A stretch of 64,000 bases of DNA, taken from positions 217,019,982-217,083,981 of the forward strand of contig CP136063.1 in NCBI GenBank assembly GCA_032622095.1, written 5' to 3'. The DNA is from Siphonodentalium dalli. Lineage: Eukaryota > Mollusca > Scaphopoda > Gadilida > Siphonodentaliidae. The translations under genes were made by a program, and so were the position numbers. Positions 24,060 through 34,795 of the stretch are shown one piece after another. Every line of letters starts with the position of its first letter. The first letter of the stretch is position 1. Below the pieces are notes generated by a model, which saw only the letters and a list, made by a program, of their open reading frames with translations, had not been told where the DNA came from and searched no databases.

Positions 24060-24195
24060 GTTAACTGTTCTCATTAGCGTATGGTTTTTCTCCTCGAGTG
24101 AGATGCGGAGGATTATTTTTATGAGGCGCTAGCGAGTAATTAATCCTCGCATCTCACGAGAGAAGAAAACCATACGCAACTCGGAACAGTTGACT
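24060..24195. repeat. Foldback element, about 60-bp arms
   Basis: The left arm gttaactgttctcattagcg, then tatggtttttctcctcgagt, is mirrored at 24141-24195 around a ttatttttatgaggcgctag centre. The pairing is imperfect but continuous. It has no coding capacity. Confidence 0.8.
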
Positions 24196-24354
24196 GTTCT
24201 GCTATGTTCTATGCCAGTTGTCCACGACCCAGACCACAATGAAAAACACGGTTGGACATAATACGTGCTTAAAGCTACAAAATCACCAGCCAGTTCAGTT
24301 AAAATAACGCGCAAGGATACCAAATAACGCAAAAATTGACGTCATGACGCAGTA

Positions 24355-24425
24355 CTGGTGGTAGAGAGAGATATGTTTTATTGGGGATATGAGTGGGGAA
24401 ATAATTTATATCTTGACGCAAACAG
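24355..24425 (-). mobile_element. Retroelement 3' tail, antisense
   Basis: gagagagatatgttttattg followed by gggaaataattta resembles the antisense 3' end at 6225 and 60600, i.e. ...AATAAAACATATCTCTCTC on the minus strand. Confidence 0.4.
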
Positions 24426-24486
24426 TTGATGAAAATAGAATAATATAAGTTAACTGTCGGCATAACTTATACGCTATTCTATTGGA

Positions 24487-24576
24487 TCGATCTTAACATG
24501 GTGTGACATTGACGGCTTGGAGTTTATGTCCAACCGAGACGTGAAGCGCCAAACCGTCAAATCACACCATGCTACC
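24487..24576. repeat. Inverted repeat, about 25-bp arms
   Basis: catggtgtgacattgacggc is matched inversely by gccaaaccgtcaaatcacaccatg at 24550-24573, with a loop of about 40 bp. Confidence 0.75.
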
Positions 24577-25139
24577 GTAAATCCACCACACCAGCGTATA
24601 ATTATATGTTATGCCAACAAGCCTGGTAATTAATAGCAATTTGACATTTTTTCGAATAATGATCAGCAGAAATTGACAACATATCCTAGCGCTCTCGCCC
24701 CAAAGTTGTTCAACGTAAATGACGTCATGAAAAAAGCAGGCCAACCAGAGACGATGAACTGGTTGTCTTGGTTCCCCTTATCTTGACGGCTCTAGAAGTA
24801 AACATGTGATATGTTGCGCGGCTCTCACAAATCAAAGATGCTGTTTCTTACGGGACGCGGAACTTTAAGTTAAGGAGCATTTACCAGTTTCGTTACGGTC
24901 CTATGTCCCGTATGAATATGGAACTTTGTTCAATAGCCGAATAGAACAGATGGCCGTATTGAAGTGTCACATTTGTTCCATAACCCTTACGGTACATAGT
25001 GCTGGCAGCAATTTTCCGGAACTTTGTACCAATTTTTAACAGTGTGGTTTTAAAATATAATGAAACTAGATGTGTAACTGTAACTGGGACTAAGGATAAC
25101 ACCGATGTAAAAAAAAAAAGGTGAAAACTCAACTAAACT

Positions 25140-25580
25140 ACGTCCAACCAATATCGTAATGCACATGTTACCATGGTGGTATATATCTGTACCAAGTTTC
25201 CTAACCAGGAACGAATGAGTACAGGCTTGCAAAAAATGACAAATTTACGTATACGTTGATAAACATTTCGAAAAGGGGGTAACAATAGTAAAACAAACTC
25301 CGATGGGTCTCATTATTGCAGGTATACTAAGTTCCAGTGATGGTCAATAATTTGCAACGTTTCAAAAACATTGACCAATAAATAAATTAATACAGGGTTG
25401 CAAACTATTTCTAAATATTTCTAAAAATACAGGGTTGCAAACTATTTCTAAGTTGAAAAAAGTGAATAACCACAAACAAAAGTGGGACGAACTTCATAAG
25501 CGCAGGTGCACATGTTCCCATGATACATCACATCTGTGCCAAGTTTCAAAAACAATGACTGAAATTAAATTATAAGTCAT
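25140..25580. repeat. Diverged tandem repeat, three units
   Basis: Similar blocks containing a cacatgtt(a/c)ccatg...ctgt(a/g)ccaagtttc string occur at about 25157 and 25505, with a weaker version at about 25310. A 33-bp piece (tacagggttgcaaactattt..) is duplicated at 25393-25455. Confidence 0.5.
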
Positions 25581-25599
25581 TACGTGGTTTATACAGTCC

Positions 25600-26820
25600 G
25601 TATAAAGGCATTTAACGTATTTGTGGACCTATTTTTATTTTCGGGACAGAAACTGGTTGCAACAAAAGCAAGCATAATGCTATGCTTCAAACCACCACGG
25701 GGTTTTAAATGAATGAACGATATTTTCTCAATTAAATTATTTAAAGTTAACTACCAAAGCTAATCAAATTCACTATGTCCCAAACGTTCTAGTTTGTTAT
25801 TGCCATCTATACGAAACGCTAATCTCGCAAGTGCTTGTGAATAAAATACTCGAACATAACAAGCCCATTTAAACGTGGATCAAGTCAAACAAGTCGTTTT
25901 ATCCCATTACAAACTAGAACACATTTACATGCAAATGGGGGAAAGCGGCAATACTATGTGAAACGTCGCCAAATCAGAAAATCTCTGATAACACTCGGGT
26001 ATTAATGTATACCGTTCATTCCGTTCGTTTCATTAGTGATGCGTTATGTTTTCCGCCACAATTTTGTAACGCAATTACACATTTTGCCCGAAGGTGTGTT
26101 TTGTTTGTATCGGCTGTGCGCATATAAAGTTCCCAATCGAACTTCATTGATCTATTTCCGGTTCGAATTGCATGGAAATATCAATGTTTCGTTCGGTCTG
26201 GCCACCGAAAACAGAACGTAAGTACACGTATTCACATATCACTCATGTAACTCCACTCATTGAAGTCGCTTGAGTCAACATATATATATGAAACTAGTAA
26301 TATGTCTGGAATGAAAACTATTTGAACGAAATCATTATATAAACAACTCGTCCATACTAAATGTGCGTATACCCTCACTATAGTTCTAATACATATACAC
26401 AAATCGACAAGAAATCATCGGATCACCGGATAAAATGTTATAGAGAATAATCATTTTATTTCGATGATTACGTGAATTAATTCACGAGAGTAAGTAGAAC
26501 AAAGGGTTTTACCAGTAGGACCGGCTCCCATGCAGAGTGAATTATGTCATATGTAATCATCGAATCCAATTGATTATTCTGTTTATTACATACTTTCCAC
26601 CACTAGACGGCGCTAAGTCCATCGATCTATATTTAATATCAATATACGTCGATGCTAAGTCTAATGATAATATGTGACAAAATAGTCCACTGGGGAAGTA
26701 ATTCACAGGTGTGACATTGTGACTTTTAATTCACCAAGAAATCATTATAAATTACGGCTCAGTGTGTAATAAAATAAAATAACCAACATATTATCGTGTA
26801 AATAAGTTCAGATTGAACCT
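25600..26820. other. No gene recognised
   Basis: AT-rich sequence. A + frame at 26036-26221 runs into cagaacGTAAGTAC, a donor-like site, but has no other support as an exon. Confidence 0.35.
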
Positions 26821-26825
26821 AAATA

Positions 26826-27000
26826 TTCACATAATAGGGTCATATTGGACTTATGTCATTCGGAAATAAGCCCATAAATAACTTTACCCGTTTTTGTCCG
26901 TTGAATGGCACGGGCCACAATGAAAACACATTACCTCGGTAAATCGCGTGTACAGAACATATTGCTCAAAAGTGAAATATTTGTCTTATTGCGTTTTAAA
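26826..27000. repeat. Dispersed repeat shared with 40485-40610
   Basis: taggg/ttcatattggacttat, followed about 60 bp on by atggc(a/g)cgggccac and gaaaacaca, occurs in the same order at 40485-40610. A related fragment (cacattgaacctaaatattc) is at 32470. Confidence 0.6.
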
Positions 27001-27039
27001 GTAAGTTCATATTGAACCAATTTCTAAATCCAAATAGGT

Positions 27040-27298
27040 TCATATAGACTGTGCCTTAAATGCAAGACCGGTTCTGATATAGAAAATGAGTATCATTTCA
27101 TTATGGAATGTCCACACTATTGCGATCTCAGAAATGAACTTTTCCAAATTGTTGGTAAGATATCACAGTAATTTTACAAGTATGTCAAACGATCAGAAAT
27201 TTCATTTTATAATGAAGAATGATAACCCTAAAATAAGCAGCAAAATCAGCAACGTGGACCGGCGCTTCTTTGATAAGCGTTCTGAATGAATGAATATT
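27040..27298 (+). pseudogene. LINE ORF2 C-terminal fragment with tail
   Basis: From 27052 the frame reads CLKCKTGSDIENEYHFIMEC, then a CPHY block, the CxxC...H...C zinc-knuckle end typical of LINE ORF2, to a TAA at 27168-27170. It is followed by about 110 bp of 3' sequence and a (tgaa)n tail at 27285-27296. Only the last 40 codons or so survive, as in a 5'-truncated LINE insertion. Confidence 0.8.
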
Positions 27299-27299
27299 A

Positions 27300-27769
27300 T
27301 GCTTGCCATCACACAATAAACTAGAATGCACTCAGAGATATGCCAACGTGCGCAAAAATGTAATAAACAATAATTAAACAAATAATTTTACTGTATTTTA
27401 CTTAATTCATTTAATTTAATTTAATGTTAGCAAAAAAAGACAATTACCATTTCTCATTTCATCACAGATAAAAGGCAAATTACTATATTAATCATTTAAG
27501 TAATTAAAACCAATTCCATGTTGCCGAAAGGATGAGACTTTAATATCGATTACATTTTTTTCAGCGGCATATTTTGATTTTGATTTTCCGATAGTCAAAG
27601 TTGACCAAAGGAGCAATTATAAGAAATAATTAATATTATTTGTGTAAATATTGATAGCAGCCAATATGCAACAATAAATATCAATAATTAATCAATAATT
27701 AATCAATAACGATCATTTTATGCAATAATAAACTCTTCAAACGGTGTTTGCGTCAACAAATGCGTTTTA
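27300..27769. other. No gene recognised
   Basis: Very AT-rich, with short aataatta-type repeats (27680-27725). Confidence 0.45.
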
Positions 27770-28340
27770 TTTTGTGTTACGTCATTCGTCGTATTTGACC
27801 CGGAACTCGGCTGAAGGTTAGGCTATTCAGCATATTGCGTCGAATTACGAAATCGCGTTTTGAATGTCTCTCTTTTCCCGCACGATAAAAAGAGGTCTTT
27901 GCACGAACCAAAAATGATAAAAATTCCCAATTATAAGTAAAAATACCCAAATGAAGGAGTCTATGTAGGTCCCGAAGGGGTCTATAGACTCTTTGATGTA
28001 GAGTTCTGATGGAGAAAATGTAGGTCGATCTATTTTTGTCATAACTCTGACGTATTTTGACCTGGGGAAAAAAATCGAAATCGAGGCTCACTACGAGCAT
28101 CCCAGTTTTAAATATAGAAACAGGGAATCCCGACAAATGGCGATATCGGCGACAAACAAATAATCGAAAACAACACATAAAATAAACATAGCAAAAACGC
28201 GGCACAGTAAAAATGTCAGAACGCCACGAGGTTTTACGTCGTTTTTTGTGACGTCATGGAGTGAAACGGAGTAGGGTGGCACCAACGTACGAATCTGTCT
28301 GATCGCCATATTGTTGCGCGAGCGCACGTAAATACATGTA
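27770..28340. promoter_or_regulatory. CpG-richer block with CRE-like site, function unknown
   Basis: CpG is frequent here compared with the surroundings, and a palindromic CRE-type site tgacgtca lies at about 28251-28258. Two overlapping minus frames (142 and 89 codons) cross it but show no domain. It could be a promoter, or an old transposon; the sequence alone does not decide. Confidence 0.25.
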
Positions 28341-28477
28341 GCTAGACATGCCATGTTCACATGTAATTGTTCATTAATTATTGTTTTATTATTAACTGTA
28401 TTGTTAGCATACTGCCTTTATTGGTGTTTATGCAAATAAATCGTATCGTATTGAGATTATGATCCAGGAGAACAGGC

Positions 28478-28985
28478 TTAATGATACGGGCGGCGTTGGC
28501 GGTGTGTATGCTGTTAAAATATTCAGCTCCGTCAAAAACCACCATAAACAGAAAGAATAGTAAAATATAGACAGACCTTGTTCTTATACCAATCAGAAAT
28601 ATGGCATAAACAGTATGTTATTGTCAAATGTTTTTCCTTTGTTATGTAAACAAAAGCAAAAAACGTTACAGAACCTGGCTTTTTGTTTAGATCCAGATAT
28701 GATGTTTTCCTGATATGGAAATAATAAAGAGCGTTTATATCCTTTGTGTGTGATTAACCAATAGAATTGCGCTGTGTTATGTAAACAGAAGCAAAGCTTC
28801 TGTAACTCGAGCAGGCTCTTGTTTACGTACACCATCGTACGTCTTGACGACAATATACTATTAATTTTACGCGCTGATTATGTTTGGCATATGAACAACA
28901 CTATAAATATTTTAATATTCCTTCTGTTGATGGCGATTTGAACAAATACGAATATTTCTGCAACGAACGCCGCCCGTGCCATTAA
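28478..28985. mobile_element. TTAA-flanked miniature element, family 1 (copy d)
   Basis: TTAATGATACGGGCGGCGTT at the left, CGCCGCCCGTGCCATTAA at the right. The internal sequence is close to the copy at 16524. The base next to TTAA differs from the other copies at both ends, which fixes TTAA (and not a longer string) as the target duplication. Confidence 0.9.
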
Positions 28986-28991
28986 ATAACA

Positions 28992-29212
28992 TTAAACTCC
29001 CTCTATACCAAAGCATCATTGGTGAGTAGTTATCCCACAGGAGATGTTCAGATAATAAGTTCAACAACGACCATAATAGGGATCCTTCTGCATATTCTAT
29101 TATCTGAAGTCTGTTTTTATTACATGGATACCCCTCCAAATGAATAATATACCATCCAAATGTATCCTTTTATAACTGAATGGAAGAATCCATTTAGTAT
29201 AGAAATGGTTAA
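28992..29212. mobile_element. TTAA-flanked miniature element, family 3 (copy B)
   Basis: TTAAACTCCCTCTATACC at the left; ttagtatagaaatggttaa at the right. The core gttcagataataagttcaac is at 29046. It starts only 6 bp after the family 1 element ends. Confidence 0.8.
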
Positions 29213-29429
29213 CATAATTTATTGTGGTCAATTTGTCTGGGATTCTTGCTTCCGGTGTTCGGCCCGCCTGTATGTTAAAAATCAACATCCGTAGACATCC
29301 ATTACACAACAATACAAATTGAACTTATTAAGCTAGCATGAGAAACGTGAACGTTAGCTACACATGTCTGCATCTGGAATATTCTCCTTTCATGGAGAAT
29401 TCTTTGTAGAAAATCAATATTTAAATATA

Positions 29430-30115
29430 CAAGTACTGCAGTGTGTTTCGATCCGCATCTATACATGGACTGACGTGTTTTTGGTTTAGTATCTACATAT
29501 GCACTGCAGTGTATTTCGATCCGCATTTATACAAGGACTGCAGTGTGATTCGTCAAATAATTTATACACGAACTGCAGTGTGTTTCGATCATGTATGCAT
29601 CTGGAATTTTCTCATTTCATGAAGGGTTCATTGTAGAACATCAATAATTAAATATGCAAGCAGTGTTTTGATCAGCACGTATACATCTACTGCAGAGTGT
29701 TTCTTTCAGTATTTATACATGTACACGTACTGCAGTGTTTCGATCAGTATTTATACATGTACTGCAGTGTGTTTCGTTCTGTATTTATACATGCATTGCG
29801 GTGTGTTTCGTAGATTCATTTCCGTTCAGCATTTATACATGGACTGCAGTGTTTCGTTCAGCATTTATACATGGACTGCAGTGTGTTTCGTTCAGCATCT
29901 ATACATGGACTGCAGTGTGTTTCGTTCAGCATCTATACATGGGCTGCAGTGTGTTTCGTTCAGCATCTATACATGTACTGCAGTGTTTCGTTCAGCATTT
30001 ATACATGGACTGCAGTGTGTTTCGTTCAGCATCTATACATGGACTGCAGTGTTTCGTTCATCATTTATACCTGGACTTCAGTGTGTTTCGTTCAGCATCT
30101 ATACACATACTGCTG
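29430..30115. repeat. Minisatellite, 34-bp unit (with a 32-bp variant), about 20 copies
   Basis: The unit is of the form ttcgttcagcatctatacat, then ggactgcagtgtgt. Units with one fewer tg pair (32 bp) are interspersed. Early copies (29430-29700) are diverged; copies from about 29810 to 30100 are nearly identical. Because the units are not multiples of three, all three + frames open into repetitive peptides that are by-products. Confidence 0.92.
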
Positions 30116-30372
30116 TGTTAAACGATCAGACAATCGTGTTGCGCCCTCCCGTTGCTTTGGTCAGTTGCGATGACACAATTTGTTGTCCGCGTTTGGTCCT
30201 TGGCGATGACACGATCTGTTGTATGCGTTGGTCCGTTCAGACTTTGTAACACAGAACTTCCTATCATAGCTTATAAGCAATTTTTGGGGAATAAAAGCAG
30301 TATTGCAGACCAATATAATTATGTGTTATATGCGCATACTACGATAATCACACAACCTGTCAAAACATATAT

Positions 30373-30799
30373 GTGACCCGCCATATCAAATCCAGTCGGA
30401 AGTCGGGATTTTTTTACCCTGTGCCAATGCATTCTCTTATATATGAGAGTCGACCATAGGTCGCCTCGCATATATAAGAGAATGCATTGGCCTAACAATT
30501 TTTTACAATTTTAATAATTTGTTCTTGTATTCTTTAACAATTTTATAATTTCACCCATACAGAGCCCCAGACAAACATGAGCAGACGATACTCTTCTACG
30601 TGCTTCTATATATGTGTGGGGCTCCCTGTAGGATAATGGATGTTATTTTATTTTATGTCCTAAAAATTGTAAGAAACATTTATTTAAAAAACATGATAAA
30701 AAATTGTTAAGCCAATGCATTCTCTTATATATAAGAGAATGCATTGGCACAGGGTAAAAAAAATCCCGACTTCCGACTGGATTTGATATGGAGGGTCAC
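30373..30799. mobile_element. Hairpin element with long (about 65-bp) inverted ends
   Basis: The ends gtgacccgccatatcaaatc and its inverse continue inward through gtcgggattttttttaccctg-like sequence into the family 4 hairpin arm. The left hairpin is complete (30424-30491). The right one (30712-30747) has lost its centre and is a perfect 36-bp palindrome. The outer ends are unlike the TTAA families and the flanks are only ATAT-like, so the target duplication is unclear. Confidence 0.82.
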
Positions 30800-31129
30800 A
30801 TATACACACTTCGCTTCAAAGACTAAGTCGCCCTATTTGATCGGTTGAAAATAAAAACCACCAATGAAGCATCATCACGCGCATGCGGTTACATATCAAA
30901 AAGGAATGCGTTGGGGATTGCGTTGCGTTGAAAATAGAATCGCCCAGTTAGATGTGTTAACGAATACAACGTAACAGGCGTATCGGAACAGCATATGCTC
31001 ACATTAATGGGAACACCTACATTGAATGAATGCTTTAATGAACTCAATCGAGAGTTATCACGCGTTAGAGTTGACAGACCTATTTACACTATTTACATAT
31101 AATAATGATGTGGAGTCACCAGCGTATAT

Positions 31130-31285
31130 ATCATCGTCGTTATCATCATCATCGTCGTCGTCGTCGTCAGTATTATCATTATCTTCCTAATCAACATCAC
31201 CGTAATCATCATCTTCATCATCATAATCACCTTCTTCATCTTCCTCATCAACATCACCATAATCATCATCTTCATCATCATCAGC
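31130..31285. repeat. Trinucleotide microsatellite (ATC/GTC)n
   Basis: Runs of cat/cgt triplets with interruptions. They open a His-rich + frame and a Met-rich minus frame, neither of them credible as a gene. Confidence 0.9.
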
Positions 31286-31763
31286 GTGGTCATCCAATTT
31301 CAACGCAACGCGTCAACTCGACGGATTTACCTACACACTTTCAACTCGGCGTGTCTGACATGCACGTATTCGCGTGACGAGTCAATCGAATGGTTTACTC
31401 TTTAACTACATGCGTTGAGTCAGCGGATGATATAAACACTCCACAACAGGGGACCTTACAGGATTGCGTGCATTCGAATCGGATCAGTGACTCAAAATGA
31501 CCCCTAACATAGAGTAGTTAATCACTCTGAAATACATATTATAACGCGCTGCTGTCTTATAAAGATTGGATTCGGTGGCAATTATTCAAGAATAACACTC
31601 CAGTGATAACAACCCCTGCATTCCTAGTATATAATAACCAGATATGAATGAAGTTTAACAAACTTGTCATCCGCGCGTCTATAGAGATATAGGTTTTCGA
31701 TAGCACTAATGTTTTTGTGCAACCACTTAGTCTGTCGACAGCAGGAACCAACGAGTTGTTCGT
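31286..31763. other. Upstream region of candidate first exon
   Basis: No gene seen. The motif (a/c)gcgttgagtc or cgcgtcaactcg recurs at 31305-31330 and 31410; its meaning is unknown. Confidence 0.3.
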
Positions 31764-31770
31764 TATATAA
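31764..31770 (+). promoter_or_regulatory. TATA box candidate
   Basis: tatataa followed by ag, about 30 bp before a plausible start of transcription near 31795 and 53 bp before the first in-frame ATG of the exon at 31823. Confidence 0.45.
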
Positions 31771-31822
31771 AGTTGGCAGGCTCACTATATTCCGACATAC
31801 TTACCTCGACACCCGAGTATGT

Positions 31823-31952
31823 ATGGTTTGTGCTGCGGTGCTCACTCCCCAAGTTATGGACCGCTCCAACAAGGAATATCCGAACAGGGGCTATAGATAT
31901 GACGTCACCGCCAACATTCAGCAGTTCCAGGATCTCTGTGAAAACCTTAACG
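31823..31952 (+). CDS. Candidate first coding exon, unknown protein N-terminus
   Basis: An open frame of 43 codons plus one base ends at a strong splice donor, G|GTAAGT at 31952/31953. The in-frame ATG at 31856 has the better Kozak context (G at -3, G at +4); the ATG at 31823 would add 11 residues, VCAAVLTPQV after Met. The peptide is polar and has no domain I recognise. A TATA box lies upstream. The exon ends in phase 1, so it could join the phase-1 acceptor at 63448 as an alternative start of the TRIM-like gene, or could belong to another gene whose later exons are not visible. The call as an exon rests on promoter-like context plus donor quality; the identity is unknown. Confidence 0.4.
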
Positions 31953-32149
31953 GTAAGTACATGTAGATCATTCCTGAATATCTACTCTGCCTAAGCACGT
32001 AGATATGAAACTCCACCAGTCCATGCCACGACTCTCTACTCTGGCTACGCACGTATATATCATATATACTCCACCAGTTCAAAACAGTGCAGGTAATATA
32101 GCCTGTTCCTTGATAATGTATTCCACAGTATAGGTGAATGTTTCAAATC
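31953..32149. other. No gene recognised
   Basis: It contains a local repeat of cactctactctgcctaagcacgt-like sequence (31980-32060); nothing coding. Confidence 0.4.
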
Positions 32150-32360
32150 TAGATTGCATGATTTAGGTGACTTTGTTCAGTTGTTGAGCCGACTTTCATT
32201 TGCATCGCTTACAATCATAGAATTTCTCCCAGGAAATTATTCAATGTTTATTGCGATATCGACTCAAAAAAATCATGCAACCTCTAGCTGGGACCACATC
32301 CTACTGTGACATAGATTATTATGGACCAAGTATTAACAAAGAGATATATTCCCTGCTTTG
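32150..32360. repeat. Dispersed repeat shared with 7100-7306
   Basis: Same order of blocks as the other copy, including tcaatgtttattgcgatatc and an agtattaacaa motif. Here it is not interrupted and continues for some distance (gctttgctggttcaatgttg). The 84-codon frame across it is not convincing. Confidence 0.7.
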
Positions 32361-32890
32361 CTGGTTCAATGTTGTAACGTTGCCCACCAGAACATCAAAA
32401 CCAGGTGTTGCACTGGTAGAATATGACCTACTTGGAAACGATGGTGGTCCAGCATATTCTCGTGCAAATAGGTCCACATTGAACCTAAATATTCAGAACA
32501 TATGAAGCCGGTTTGAATATTTGCTATATTTATCAGCATATCTTACACCTCTTTCTAAATTACGTAGACACAATTTGGAAGCTCGAATGAGCCATGTCCG
32601 TTTAAATAGTGCCATATTTTACTTATTTCGTTTTAAAACAAATTTTAACCTATTTAGATGTTGGACATTGTTGGTAGAACAGACTATATTACAATTATTT
32701 CGCATTTATAAGCAGGTGCGCCTTATTTGAACTTCCAAATTAATTGTGTGTACATCATTTGGAAGGGGGTAGATATGTCAATAACGATACACATGCCTTA
32801 TATAGGCCTACTCTGAACAAGCTGGTGTCATCTATTCGCACACAAGTGATATAAACGCTCTTTATGCTCTTTACGGGTGTAACCATGATG
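32361..32890. other. No gene recognised
   Basis: It includes a fragment (32460-32505) related to the repeat at 26826. The rest is AT-rich. Confidence 0.35.
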
Positions 32891-32894
<4 letters not shown>

Positions 32895-32972
<78 letters not shown>

Positions 32973-32973
32973 A
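32895..32973. repeat. (CT)n microsatellite, about 78 bp
   Basis: Uninterrupted ct repeats apart from one ctcg. It lies just upstream of a retroelement-like 3' region. Confidence 0.95.
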
Positions 32974-33049
32974 ACACTATATTTTCCCTTTTGTTCCATC
33001 CCTAACTCAAATTAAATTAAATTATATATCTCCATTTCTCCTAAAACCA

Positions 33050-33220
33050 TTATTATCCACCTTCCCGTCTGATCTATACCCCTCCCTCACTTATTGGGGA
33101 CGGGACATGTCGCCAAAGAGGAGAATACTTCATATAAGCCCTTGGACATGTAATATGTGCCATCTGTATATTATGTTATTTGTTTGGATTTGGAAATAAA
33201 AGTATCTTACACTAAACGCT
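33050..33220 (+). mobile_element. Retroelement 3' region and tail
   Basis: A ggggacgggacatgtcgcca block is followed by a 3' end with ggaaataaaagtatcttaca, a polyadenylation-like signal and a short tail, as in LINE 3' ends. No coding part is recognised upstream of the CT repeat. Confidence 0.45.
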
Positions 33221-33845
33221 CTTAATTTTACCATAAGACGAATTGGTGAAAAACAACGCTATTTTGAGTTCCATTCTGAAGGCTCAATATTTTTCCAAAA
33301 TTCTAATACTTAGTTAAGTCTTTCTGTTGCATGTTTACGTCCGTTTAAGTGTTAAATCTTCCACAATTGATAAATCTTCAAACTAGTAGCTTGAAAACCG
33401 AGAACATATGGGAAGAAGACCCAGTGACCCAATTTCAAATGGGGATTTCCATGCAAATTTGCGGAGTAAAAATAGTTCTGGGCGTGACTTGATGCCCTAC
33501 TATCGATAGCAATATGTATTATATTATCAAATTGCCGTAGCGTAAATCGTCGTATCTATAAAGATCTTCGGAGCTACAGTTCTTTCAGTGTATGTTCCGA
33601 TATTTCACTGCAGGATTTTAAACTAACACGAGAAATCAATGTCGATCGAGTGATAATTGCGTGAACATTGTAGACTAGCCAATCAAGCGACGAATTATGA
33701 CGGCACGTGATCAATATATAATTATATGTTTGAGTCACATTATTCAATTTCATTATGGTGTCAATTTCAACTTTAAGCCTAGGATCCTTCCTTTTTGTAA
33801 ACACTTACACGCTCTTTAAGTACGATTAATGATTTAATTAATTAA
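33221..33845. other. No gene recognised
   Basis: AT-rich, no supportable frame. Confidence 0.4.
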
Positions 33846-33849
33846 GACT

Positions 33850-34650
33850 TAACTTACTTACTTAACTACCCACTTACTTACTTACTTATGGTTAATTATG
33901 CTTTTAGTGAACGCTGGCTCCTGTGGTTGCCACTGTATCCACCTCATTTATACATGTAAATGACACGTCAACTAGAGAATTAAAGATTTTGTAACACTCT
34001 ATTATGTCACCTCGATGTCTTCTGTATTGGAGTGTTGGAATTTTAAGTCGCTCCATTATTTTGTCAAATTCTAGGTCTTTTAGCCCTGGTGCTAATTTAG
34101 TTGCCGTTCTCTGAACTCCTTCCATTCGTTCCATATGTTTTTGTAGGTGGGGTTTCCATGCTGGCTGGGCGTATTCCAAATGTGGTCGACCAATCCTTTA
34201 TACAACTTCACACAAGTGTATTCTCATCTAAGTGTGTAAAAGATCTTCTGATGGCACCCATTACCGATTGTCCTTTCTTTGTTTTTTCATTGATATGATT
34301 TTCAAAAGTGAGCATATTATCTGTGATTACTCCAATGTCTTTCTCTTCTTCCACGATCTTTAGTTGGAAAATATCCCCCTTGTTGTTTGTCATTTTATAT
34401 TCTGGATTGTATCTCAGTTTACCAACGTTCACTGTTACACACTTCTGGGTGGAAACGTAGCAGCCACTTGTCTGACCATATCTGTAAATAGTCCAGATCT
34501 CTTTTAAGGCTATAATGTCACTTGGTTATTTTATTTCGTTGAAAATTTTGGTGTCGTCAGCAAACATCATTACTTGAGACTTCACTGTTGATGGTATATC
34601 ATTTATGTATATGACGAACAGGGTTGGCCCAAGGACACTTAGAAACTCTG
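33850..34650 (-). pseudogene. CR1-like LINE reverse transcriptase fragment, 5' truncated
   Basis: On the minus strand: [14 protein letters not shown] near 34630-34590, the active-site FADDTKIF near 34560-34540, a YKMTNNKG...EEEKDIGVIT block near 34390-34330, a KGQSVMGAIRRSF block near 34270, and LEYAQPAWKPHLQKHMERME near 34180-34120, ending TLQYRRHRGDIIECYKIFN near 34000. This is the order of the palm, thumb and C-terminal segments in CR1/Jockey-like LINEs. There is a stop at about 34525 and shifts near 34440 and 34190. The 3' end is a (acttactt)n repeat at 33850-33895. Everything before the palm is missing, so this is a dead truncated insertion. Confidence 0.88.
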
Positions 34651-34714
34651 AGCCTAAATAAGCCGCATATAATAAAAAGAATACCTTTTTTTTTAATAAC
34701 TGAAACATCTCATT

Positions 34715-34795
34715 CGTGTCTGGAAAGAAATATCGAATTTTCACTCGCAGCTTACAGCCCCTCGTGAAATTCGATATTTATTTCCAGACACCGAG
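34715..34795. repeat. Inverted repeat next to the LINE truncation point
   Basis: gtgtctggaaagaaatatcg pairs with cgatatttatttccagacac (34770-34789), and the arms extend through gaattttcac / gtgaaattc. The centre is about 16 bp. Confidence 0.85.

Noticed and set aside
27777-28205. 142-codon minus-strand frame
   Set aside because: No domain recognised, overlapped by other frames on the same strand, and no splice or promoter logic. The region is noted only as CpG-richer.
29430-30115. CRISPR-like array (regular repeats)
   Set aside because: The repeats are contiguous with no unique spacers, and the sequence is animal.
29668-30249. 193-, 128- and 100-codon overlapping + frames rich in CSVSFSIYTW-type peptides
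   Set aside because: All three frames of one 34/32-bp minisatellite are open at once; this is a repeat artefact.
31093-31377. His-rich + frame and Met-rich minus frame
   Set aside because: Translation of a trinucleotide microsatellite.
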